Assembly (NCBI GenBank): GCA_017618935.1
Contig: JAFZTG010000237.1
Coordinates: 1-5,068 of the forward strand
Length of the DNA: 5,068 bases
DNA from: Bacteroidales bacterium
GTDB lineage: Bacteria; Bacteroidota; Bacteroidia; Bacteroidales; UBA1715
Reading direction: 5' to 3'
Under the pieces are notes generated by a model that was given only the letters and a program-made list of their open reading frames with translations, searched no databases and was not told the DNA's origin. A program made the position numbers and the translations under genes. Shown piece after piece: positions 1-5,068 of the stretch (positions within the stretch are counted from its first letter, which is position 1; every line of letters begins with the position of its first letter).

Positions 1-2175
1 ATTGTCGTCGGCAGTGCCGTACGCTAAAAATATGCTTGCCTCGATGTTGGGTAAATATTTCAAGACACTCGAATTGTCGTATCCTTCCGAATTATGTATG
101 GGATTCCCCATATATCTTTCGGAATAAATATTGTCGTACAAACGCCAGTCGGCAACGGGTGCAATGGAAACCACCGCCTTGTAGTCGTCGGGATATTTTG
201 CGGCGGTGAGCAACGAAAGATAGCCGCCAAAACTCCAGCCCTCAATCGCCATTCGCGAGCCGTCAACAAACGGCTGTTTTTTCAGATATTCGGCAACGGC
301 ATGCATATCGTAACTTTCCGCTTCGCCCAACTTGCCATAAATCTCTTTGTAAAGCCCTAATCCGTCAGAACTGCGAGTATCGACCACCACAACCACATAG
401 CCTTGTTGCACAAGATATTGATACCAGAATGTTTCGTAATTATATGCATCGACAACCGACTGACCTGTCGGACCACCATACGTAGTAACATATACAGGAT
501 ATTTCTTCTTTTTTTTTGATTGCGGCTTAAGTATATATGCATTCAAAGAATCTTTTTCTGTAGGAATTGTAATCCACTCAATGGGAGCAAGTTCCATATC
601 ATCATAGTAAACGTAACCCAACGAGTGTTTTTCGTATTTTATCCATTGAGGAATCAATTTCTCGAAGCCTGCGATTTCTTCGTCCTCGTGGTGCTTGATG
701 CCCAATTCCACCGATATGGTATATTCCGAATTTCTCGCAACATTTATTTTGCTGTGGTGCAACAACATAAAACTACCGTCTTCGGAAAATTTTGCTTCAT
801 TCCAACCAGTATCTTCCGATAATTTAAACACCTGTTCTGTATAGATATTCTTTGCAAGGACTTGGCGGTCGCGGGGTGTTTTTCCAAATTTCTGATAACG
901 GACAGTGGAATCAGACGGAAAATAGCCGTAACATTCTGTTACAAAATCATCAAAATAAACAGTTGCTTCAGGAGCATCGTCGCAGTATATCAGAACAGAG
1001 TCTGATTTAGGACAACCATTGTCAAAATTTGGACGAAACATTACTAACATCCGCCTTCCATCATACTCCCACAAGGCAATCAAATTATTGGAAGAATCGG
1101 GAATGGAAAATAATTTCGACGCATTTACAAAACTATCAGTAGTTTCTTGAATGAAATATGCCTTGCCAAGTTTTTTCCCTATAAGAGGTACGCCAATTAT
1201 GTTCTCATGATCTTGTGCCCTATTGATTTTTGAAATAGCTAATTCATTGTCATTCAACCACGTAACAGCAGGAATATAATACTCGTCATTTCCCCCTTCT
1301 GAAAAAGATGCGACAGACACAATTTCTTTATCAAGCGATTCCAGATTGTCAGTTTCAAGAAAATACACCCAACAATTCGGCGTACAATTTGCCTGTCCGG
1401 CAAAACTATATTTTTCAATCGAGGAATATGCCGACGCCTTTTCGGGCTGATAGCTTGTTATGGTGTCACCTTCAAAAACTTCTTTCTCAAACCAACCTTC
1501 AGCCCCCGTTGGAATGCTGTCGTAACGCTGGATTGGCTGATTTTTGATTGACGATTCGTCAAAGCTCAGGAAGCAAATTTTCTTTGAATCGGGCGACCAC
1601 CAATATGCCGCTGTCATATCAAACTCTTCCTCATAGACCAAATTTGGAGAGCCGTTCCTGTATCCATCTTCGCCATCTTCGGTTATGCGTGTGTATGTTC
1701 CGTCAAACGTAGTGAAACACAAGTCGTTATTATACACAAAACAAAGTTTTTCACCATCGGGAGAAAACACGGGATTGAGAATTTGAATGTTTTCACCGTC
1801 AAACAACGGTTTGGGCTGCACGGAATCGCCTTTTTCGCAGTACATATACGAGCCTATGCTGGAATTGCGGCGAAACGATTTTTTATCCTCGCTATACAAA
1901 ATCCTTGTCCCTTGCGAATTTGCAAGAATATCGCTGTTTTGGGGCACATTGGGAATCGCTTTCAGTTGAGAAACGGGGAATCGCCATTCCTCCGACTCAA
2001 ACGGAATTGTGTATTCGCCGCAATAAATTGTATTCCCGTAGATTTGGCATGCGTCGAAAAACGGATAATGGTAATACGTGTAGTTTTTGTAAATGTCGTC
2101 CAACGTGAATTGCTGTGCCGTTGCAGAAACAGCCGTAAGAACAAAGAAAACCGCTATCTGAATAATTTGTTTCAT
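1..2175 (-). CDS. Dipeptidyl peptidase IV-type S9B serine peptidase, secreted (3' end beyond window)
   Basis: This gene encodes an exported prolyl oligopeptidase-family enzyme that probably removes Xaa-Pro or Xaa-Ala dipeptides from peptide N-termini in the periplasm or at the surface. The frame is open for 725 codons with no stop. Residues 1-21 form a Sec signal peptide (MKQ, hydrophobic core, cleavage near TATA-QQ). Residues of about 40-520 form the beta-propeller. This carries VYEEEF at 180-185, the acidic motif that binds the substrate amino terminus in DPP IV, followed by AYWWSPDS and later INRAQ (318-322). The alpha/beta-hydrolase domain follows, with YGGPTGQS at 565-572, the nucleophile in GWSFGGY (Ser648) and the catalytic Asp in GTADDN (about D723). 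The catalytic His and roughly the last 50-60 residues lie left of position 1. The EEE motif favours DPP IV over prolyl tripeptidyl peptidase, but substrate preference is inferred from the family. All eleven cysteines sit in the propeller. The start at 2175 is supported by the signal peptide and a promoter just upstream. Confidence 0.95.
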   Translation of the reverse strand, partial: MKQIIQIAVFFVLTAVSATAQQFTLDDIYKNYTYYHYPFFDACQIYGNTIYCGEYTIPFESEEWRFPVSQLKAIPNVPQNSDILANSQGTRILYSEDKKSFRRNSSIGSYMYCEKGDSVQPKPLFDGENIQILNPVFSPDGEKLCFVYNNDLCFTTFDGTYTRITEDGEDGYRNGSPNLVYEEEFDMTAAYWWSPDSKKICFLSFDESSIKNQPIQRYDSIPTGAEGWFEKEVFEGDTITSYQPEKASAYSSIEKYSFAGQANCTPNCWVYFLETDNLESLDKEIVSVASFSEGGNDEYYIPAVTWLNDNELAISKINRAQDHENIIGVPLIGKKLGKAYFIQETTDSFVNASKLFSIPDSSNNLIALWEYDGRRMLVMFRPNFDNGCPKSDSVLIYCDDAPEATVYFDDFVTECYGYFPSDSTVRYQKFGKTPRDRQVLAKNIYTEQVFKLSEDTGWNEAKFSEDGSFMLLHHSKINVARNSEYTISVELGIKHHEDEEIAGFEKLIPQWIKYEKHSLGYVYYDDMELAPIEWITIPTEKDSLNAYILKPQSKKKKKYPVYVTTYGGPTGQSVVDAYNYETFWYQYLVQQGYVVVVVDTRSSDGLGLYKEIYGKLGEAESYDMHAVAEYLKKQPFVDGSRMAIEGWSFGGYLSLLTAAKYPDDYKAVVSIAPVADWRLYDNIYSERYMGNPIHNSEGYDNSSVLKYLPNIEASIFLAYGTADDN

Positions 2176-2184
2176 ATTAGAAAA

Positions 2185-2212
2185 CAAATATACTATTTTT
2201 TCAGAATCACAA
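2185..2212 (-). promoter_or_regulatory. Putative Bacteroidetes promoter of the DPP IV gene
   Basis: Read on the minus strand, TATATTTG (2192-2185) fits the Bacteroidetes -7 consensus TAnnTTTG exactly. An ATTG (2213-2210), a partial match to the -33 TTTG element, lies 17 bases upstream. The -7 box ends only 9 bases before the ATG, so the transcript would have a leader of just a few bases and no room for a Shine-Dalgarno site. The -7 match is direct; use as a promoter is inferred, and the -33 match is weak. Confidence 0.5.
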
Positions 2213-2299
2213 TTTTATGGAGGTTTCAAAAACATTTTTTTACAAGATAAACAAACCCCATTATAGCGTCGAAATATTATCGTTTATTAAATGTACCTT

Positions 2300-2632
2300 T
2301 CACTGCCGAAAGTGAGTACCACGAATGGATTTCACCCTATAGCCGACGGAAATTATCACATCTAAACAATAGTATTTTGTCTTATATAATTTTCCATCTA
2401 AGGCAGTTGTCAAGGAATCCTTGACAACTGATTTCGCGTCTAATTCTTTCTCTTTGAATATGTTATTGATATGCAAACTTACATTTTGCTTAGTTGTGGA
2501 AAACAACTCTGCCATTTGTGCCTGCGTCAACCATACAGTTTCATCTTCCATTCTCACCTCCAACGACACCGTATCGTTGGGTTGATACAAAATTATTTCG
2601 CTCTTTGGGCTTGAATCCATTTCGTTTTTCAT
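2300..2632 (-). pseudogene. rhuM: Truncated RhuM-family protein gene (N-terminal remnant)
   Basis: The 110-residue product matches the start of the RhuM family (Pfam Virulence_RhuM), whose members are usually about 330-350 residues and of unknown biochemical role. They are often found in accessory or phage-like DNA. Family hallmarks in order are IILYQ (14-18), the helix-turn-helix-like stretch around VWLTQAQMAELF (33-44) with TKQNVSLHINNIFKE (47-61), then LDGKLYKTKYY and DVIISVGYRVKS (91-102). The frame ends in RGTHFRQ followed by TGA, where relatives usually continue with a Trp (RxWA). TGA for TGG would be a one-base change, but none of the three frames over the next 120 bases resembles the missing C-terminal two thirds, so sequence has also been lost. 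The start at 2632 (MKNEMDSS) has a promoter about 28 bases upstream; M5 is an alternative. Transcripts could run on into the DPP IV gene 124 bases downstream. A short N-terminal protein could still be made, but the full function is presumably gone. Confidence 0.85.
2404..2430. repeat. Perfect 27-bp palindrome inside the rhuM remnant
   Basis: CAGTTGTCAAGGA (2404-2416) is followed by one unpaired A and then its exact reverse complement TCCTTGACAACTG (2418-2430). The arms are 13 bp with no mismatch. It lies within codons for SVVKDSLTTA, a region that is conserved in RhuM proteins, so part of the symmetry follows from the amino-acid sequence. In RNA it would have almost no loop unless the innermost pairs open. 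There is no T-tract on either side, so it is not a standard terminator. Confidence 0.9.
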
Positions 2633-2659
2633 AGTTCACAACTTTTAAAATTGGTTGTC

Positions 2660-2689
2660 CAAAGGTAGTATTTATTCTGAATACCGCAA
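2660..2689 (-). promoter_or_regulatory. Putative Bacteroidetes promoter of the rhuM remnant
   Basis: On the minus strand TACCTTTG (2667-2660) matches the -7 consensus TAnnTTTG exactly. A TTG (2689-2687, within CTTG) stands 19 bases upstream, which is the usual Bacteroidetes spacing for the -33 element. It would give a leader of about 20 bases before the ATG at 2632. This is the best-formed promoter in the window, so the remnant may still be transcribed. Confidence 0.6.
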
Positions 2690-2721
2690 GATTATTTATT
2701 TCTTAAAAAGTAGTCAAATTC

Positions 2722-2750
2722 TGTTTGTCGGTCAAACAAGATGCTTGTTT
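2722..2750 (+). repeat. Two overlapping, mutually exclusive small hairpins
   Basis: TGTTTG (2722-2727) pairs with CAAACA (2733-2738) around a 5-base loop. AAACAAG (2734-2740) pairs with CTTGTTT (2744-2750) around a 3-base loop and is followed by more T residues. The shared CAAACA segment can join only one hairpin at a time. They lie in the divergent spacer, 30-60 bases before the lipoprotein start. I found no convincing promoter upstream on the plus strand, so whether they are transcribed is open. Confidence 0.4.
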
Positions 2751-2781
2751 TTCTGCACAAAGCGAATAAAAATTATGCAAA

Positions 2782-3276
2782 ATGCCGTATTTTTATCCCG
2801 TTAAATGCAAATACGTGAAACAGTTTATTTTCATAGGAATCGTTGTGTTGCTTTGTCTGATTTCGTGTCGGAAAGACGAAAATCCTGTTCCCGTAACGTC
2901 GCTTACCTATAAAGTTCTTGCTATTGAGGGAGACGCTCGCTATTCCAATCTTCGCACGGCTGGTGGTTCTGCCGTTCTGCAGACGGGAAATCTTTGTGCC
3001 GGTCATAATTGCAACGGCGTTGTTGTCTATCGCGTGAAAGTGAGTGGCGAATGCGACGATTTCAGGGCTTTCGACAGAACTTGTACCTTCGAGGCAAGTG
3101 GCAGCGCCATGGAAATAGACGAGTCCTGGCCATATATTCTCCGTTGCCCCACCTGTGGCTCCGAATTCAATATGGAAGGTGGTTATATGGAAAAAGGTCC
3201 CGCAAAATATCCTCTTCGCGAATTTGACTGCGATTTCTATGAGGGGGATTTATCGTTCCGCACGGTATCGAAATAA
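2782..3276 (+). CDS. Small Rieske-like lipoprotein with altered ligand motifs
   Basis: This is a predicted lipoprotein of 164 residues from the ATG. A hydrophobic stretch (15-28) ends in the lipobox LISC, making Cys29 the lipidated residue. The mature protein begins CRKDEN; Lys followed by acidic residues resembles the surface-export signal of some Bacteroidetes lipoproteins. The C-terminal half follows the Rieske pattern: AFDRTCTF (96-103), RCPTCGSEF (121-129), then KGPAKYPL (138-145). In a true Rieske protein the first motif is CxH and the second CxxH. Here they read CTF and CPTC, so both histidines are missing and a [2Fe-2S] Rieske cluster is unlikely in its usual form. Similar small His-less proteins occur in Bacteroidales, and their role is unknown. 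An extra CAGHNC lies at 72-77. An in-frame GTG at 2815 would give a more compact signal peptide (VKQFIFIG..., 153 residues) and may be the true start; ATG is kept because GTG starts are rare in this phylum. The gene stands alone, divergent from rhuM and convergent with the HU-SPOR gene. Confidence 0.85.
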   Translation: MPYFYPVKCKYVKQFIFIGIVVLLCLISCRKDENPVPVTSLTYKVLAIEGDARYSNLRTAGGSAVLQTGNLCAGHNCNGVVVYRVKVSGECDDFRAFDRTCTFEASGSAMEIDESWPYILRCPTCGSEFNMEGGYMEKGPAKYPLREFDCDFYEGDLSFRTVSK

Positions 3277-3286
3277 ATTTCTTGTT

Positions 3287-3306
3287 GCTGATTTTATTGA
3301 ATCAGC
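3287..3306. terminator. Hairpin between convergent genes, possible two-way terminator
   Basis: GCTGATT (3287-3293) and AATCAGC (3300-3306) form a perfect 7-bp stem with a 6-base loop. It lies 10 bases after the lipoprotein stop codon and directly after the HU-SPOR stop on the other strand, which is the expected place for a shared terminator. Neither side has a strong T-tract and the stem has only three G-C pairs, so its efficiency is doubtful. Confidence 0.5.
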
Positions 3307-3308
3307 TA

Positions 3309-4337
3309 TTATGATTGTTTTACGTATAACCAGGCATTGTTATACTCGGAACTGTTATGTAGTTCGTTTATGTATTGTTGTGCCTCGGCTTTGTCGGCAA
3401 ATGCGGAGAGATATACGCGATTCTTGTCGTTGTCGCTGATTACGCCAGATTTGAAATCTTTGTCTTTTAACTTTTCAGAATAGTTTTCTGCGTTTGATTT
3501 AACAGAAAATGTACCGACAATGATAAAATATTTCGCATTGTTGTCGACTGGGACCGCCTTTGGCGTAGCATTTCTCTTTTGCTTCTTCTGTTTTGTGACT
3601 TTTGCCGTTTTTACTTGTTCTTTTTTCGCTTTGCTTACTTTTTTGACCGGCTTTGAAATTTTTTCTGTTTCTGTCGTTTCCACAGGAGTTGCTTGTGCAA
3701 TTTCTGCTATCGCCTTGTATTCGTAGGGACGAGGAACTTCGGGTTGGTTAAAGTTCATTGTAACCTTTGTGTCCCGAAACAGCGATGCCAGTTGGGCATT
3801 GTGCGAAATTTGGAGTATGTTGGGAATTAACAATGCTCCAAAAACAATAGGTGATGATATGAATAACGCTTTCCCTGCTGTTTTTGCAATATTCAGTGGT
3901 CTTGATTTTGCCCGTTTGCTTTCTGCATCGGAACAAGTGTCAAGAACAAATGTAGGGAGTGCAAAGTTTTCAGGCGAAATGCCGCCATACGTTGTCGATG
4001 TAAATTCTTTGCTTTGTGTGAGCGTGCCAATACCGTTGAGGTACAAAGTCCCTTGTGTTTCAATTTCTGTAAGTATGGCATTCGAGAATTGTGCTATTTC
4101 AGCCAATGCCTCGGCTTCTGATATGTTTGCACATTTAGCATAGTGTTGTTGCAAGGTGTTGTCGCTTTCGTCGCATTGTGCCGAATAGGTAACAAATGAT
4201 TGTGGAGGTACGAATGTAACTTGTTCCTCTTGTATAAGCCGTGCTGGTTTGGTGACGATGGCAAATGTGCCTAAAAAAGGAACAGAAACGGACTTCTTTT
4301 GATACAGAATTGAACGTATGAGAGTTTCTAAATCCAT
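3309..4337 (-). CDS. HU-CCDC81 and SPOR domain membrane protein
   Basis: The 342-residue protein joins a divergent HU/IHF-like module to a peptidoglycan-binding domain across the inner membrane. Residues 1-60 (MDLETLIRSILYQKKSVSVP, FLGTF) match the first CCDC81-type prokaryotic HU domain, whose FLGTF corresponds to the GFG-type turn of HU. Residues of about 62-130 form a second HU-like repeat (ISEAEALAEIAQF, LYLNGIGTLTQ). A basic stretch (141-156) precedes one membrane segment (about 157-175, ALFISSPIVFGALLIPNIL), which by the positive-inside rule places the HU domains in the cytoplasm. A lysine-rich linker (226-260) leads to a C-terminal SPOR domain (268-342, starting AKYFIIVGTFSVKSNAENY), which in this family binds glycan strands lacking stem peptides at division sites. 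DNA binding by the HU part is proposed from homology only. The architecture is known and widespread in Bacteroidetes and looks full length here. A promoter lies about 20 bases upstream. Confidence 0.93.
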   Translation of the reverse strand: MDLETLIRSILYQKKSVSVPFLGTFAIVTKPARLIQEEQVTFVPPQSFVTYSAQCDESDNTLQQHYAKCANISEAEALAEIAQFSNAILTEIETQGTLYLNGIGTLTQSKEFTSTTYGGISPENFALPTFVLDTCSDAESKRAKSRPLNIAKTAGKALFISSPIVFGALLIPNILQISHNAQLASLFRDTKVTMNFNQPEVPRPYEYKAIAEIAQATPVETTETEKISKPVKKVSKAKKEQVKTAKVTKQKKQKRNATPKAVPVDNNAKYFIIVGTFSVKSNAENYSEKLKDKDFKSGVISDNDKNRVYLSAFADKAEAQQYINELHNSSEYNNAWLYVKQS

Positions 4338-4355
4338 AATCGTTTGTTACGACTA

Positions 4356-4363
4356 CAAATTTA
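4356..4363 (-). promoter_or_regulatory. Putative -7 element of the HU-SPOR gene
   Basis: On the minus strand TAAATTTG (4363-4356) matches the Bacteroidetes -7 consensus TAnnTTTG exactly, 18 bases before the ATG at 4337. No good -33 element is seen at 19-21 bases upstream; a TTTC begins 20 bases before the box. The match suggests that this gene is transcribed independently of apbE, which lies upstream on the same strand. Confidence 0.45.
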
Positions 4364-4384
4364 TTCGCTCCTCACTGTAGAAAT

Positions 4385-4424
4385 TCTGTTGACGGGGGAG
4401 AGTTTTCAGTCAGTTATCAACAGA
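4385..4424. repeat. 8-bp inverted repeat between apbE and the HU-SPOR gene
   Basis: TCTGTTGA (4385-4392) and TCAACAGA (4417-4424) are exact reverse complements separated by 24 bases. The pair lies 18 bases downstream of the apbE stop and just upstream of the putative HU-SPOR promoter. It could be a two-part operator or a long-loop stem after apbE. There is no T-tract, and a repeat this short could occur by chance. Confidence 0.35.
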
Positions 4425-4441
4425 TAAATAATTGTTGCTTA

Positions 4442-5068
4442 TTATTTTACGACAATGCCTTTGGTCTTGTATGTTGTAAGGGAATTTCCTTCGGCATAAA
4501 TGAGCACGGCGTCGAATTCGGGGTGCTTATTGAAAAATTCCTTTGATTTTTCAACGCCCATTGCCATACACGCTGTTGCAATCGCGTCGGCATCGATACA
4601 TTCTTTTGCAATAACCGTAATACTTAGTAAATCGGTGGGGATGGACTGACCTGTGTGCGGATTGACCGTGTGAGCATATTTCTTTCCGTTGGAATAGAAG
4701 AATTTTCGATAATTTCCCGATGTTGCCAATGATCTGTTATTCAATTGAATAGCTATTTCGCTTTGTTTTTCAATAGGTAACGAGTCTATTCCTTCTTCGG
4801 GACGAGTAATGCCAATTCTCCAAATGTTATTTTTTGCGTTTACTCCTTTCGCACGCATTTCGCTCCCCACATCGACCAAATAATTTTCCACACCTAAAGA
4901 ATCCAGATATTGAGCGAGCAAATCGCTGGAATATCCTTGTGCATTGGCGTTTCCCGTAATTTGAATACGAGGGTCGTCTTTCACGCATTTCCCGTTCACT
5001 ATGTTGATTTTATGCATACCGACAAACTGCAAAATACTATCTATCTGATTTTGAGTCGGTAACGGATG
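4442..5068 (-). CDS. apbE: FAD:protein FMN transferase ApbE (5' end beyond window)
   Basis: ApbE enzymes transfer FMN from FAD to a Ser or Thr of exported flavoproteins, using Mg2+, outside the cytoplasmic membrane. The last 208 residues are visible; the family is usually about 330, so roughly the first third, including any signal peptide or lipobox, lies to the right. The frame is open through the window edge, so this is not a gene starting at the in-frame TTG at 5032. Counting from the edge, visible motifs are NANAQGYSSD (40-49), corresponding to the flavin-binding AIAKGYAVD motif with the Gln variant usual in Bacteroidetes; VDVGSEMRAKG (65-75), usually GGE; SLATSGNYRKFF (113-124); HTVNPHTGQ (133-141); and DADAIATACMAMG (159-171), the metal-binding and C-terminal helix motif. 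No candidate flavinylated protein with the [ST]GAT-type acceptor motif is encoded here, so its substrate is elsewhere. Confidence 0.95.
   Translation of the reverse strand, partial: HPLPTQNQIDSILQFVGMHKINIVNGKCVKDDPRIQITGNANAQGYSSDLLAQYLDSLGVENYLVDVGSEMRAKGVNAKNNIWRIGITRPEEGIDSLPIEKQSEIAIQLNNRSLATSGNYRKFFYSNGKKYAHTVNPHTGQSIPTDLLSITVIAKECIDADAIATACMAMGVEKSKEFFNKHPEFDAVLIYAEGNSLTTYKTKGIVVK

Noticed and set aside
357..542. A minus-strand frame out of phase with the peptidase, which could suggest a frameshift
   Set aside because: Codon-by-codon reading shows the main frame open from 2175 to 1, with YGGPTG and GWSFGGY in the same phase, so there is no frameshift.
1783..2250. A 155-codon open frame on the plus strand
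   Set aside because: It lies opposite the DPP IV coding sequence, which is clearly supported by motifs and a signal peptide; its translation resembles no family and runs across the promoter region.
2300..2302. The rhuM TGA read through as Trp or selenocysteine
   Set aside because: Sequence after the TGA does not resemble the RhuM continuation and soon meets further stops, so read-through would restore nothing.
2300..3276. A defence or conflict island built around rhuM
   Set aside because: The rhuM gene is truncated and none of its neighbours is a restriction, toxin-antitoxin, recombinase or phage gene.
3769..4143. A 124-codon open frame on the plus strand
   Set aside because: It is the antisense shadow of the HU-SPOR gene and shows no domain of its own.
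4414..4422. DnaA-box-like TTATCAACA
   Set aside because: It has one mismatch to TTATCCACA and is a single copy with no clustered boxes or origin-associated genes.
4442..5032. A complete short ApbE starting at the TTG at 5032
   Set aside because: The frame stays open to the window edge and the residues before 5032 (QIDSILQF) fit the family, so the gene is cut by the window.
4442..5068. ApbE acting on a flavinylated partner encoded in the window
   Set aside because: None of the other predicted proteins has a [ST]GAT-type acceptor motif or an FMN-binding domain.
1..5068. tRNA, rRNA, CRISPR array or insertion-sequence ends
   Set aside because: No cloverleaf, conserved rRNA stretch, spaced direct repeats, transposase frame or terminal inverted repeats were seen.

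Overview
The window looks like chromosomal DNA from a member of the Bacteroidota, probably a Bacteroidales-type organism, with moderately AT-rich sequence. Four things support this: matches to the Bacteroidetes promoter -7 element (TAnnTTTG) upstream of three genes, a fused HU (CCDC81-type) plus SPOR protein of a kind largely restricted to this phylum, an ApbE with the AQGYSSD variant usual in Bacteroidetes, and a small Rieske-like lipoprotein typical of Bacteroidales. No species can be named.

Layout from left to right. Positions 1-2175 (minus strand) encode most of a secreted S9B serine peptidase of the dipeptidyl peptidase IV type; its C-terminus lies beyond the left edge. Upstream of it on the same strand is a short spacer with a promoter, then a 110-codon remnant of a RhuM-family gene (2300-2632). 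This remnant stops where full-length relatives continue for about 200 more residues. It contains a perfect 27-bp palindrome and keeps a good promoter. A divergent intergenic region with two overlapping hairpins separates it from a plus-strand lipoprotein gene (2782-3276), whose Rieske-like fold has lost the histidine ligands. A small hairpin lies between this gene and the convergent HU-SPOR membrane protein gene (3309-4337, minus). Upstream of that, after about 100 bp with its own promoter and an inverted repeat, is the 3' two thirds of an apbE flavin transferase gene (4442-5068, minus), whose 5' end lies beyond the right edge.

Most of the intact products work in the envelope: a periplasmic or surface peptidase, a possible surface lipoprotein, a membrane-anchored peptidoglycan-binding protein, and an exported flavin transferase. 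They do not form an obvious single pathway. Each appears to have its own promoter or orientation, so this reads as ordinary housekeeping chromosome with one decayed accessory gene. I found no RNA genes, CRISPR array or intact mobile element. The most interesting points are the altered metal-site motifs of the lipoprotein, the truncated rhuM with its palindrome, and the cysteine-rich propeller of the peptidase.
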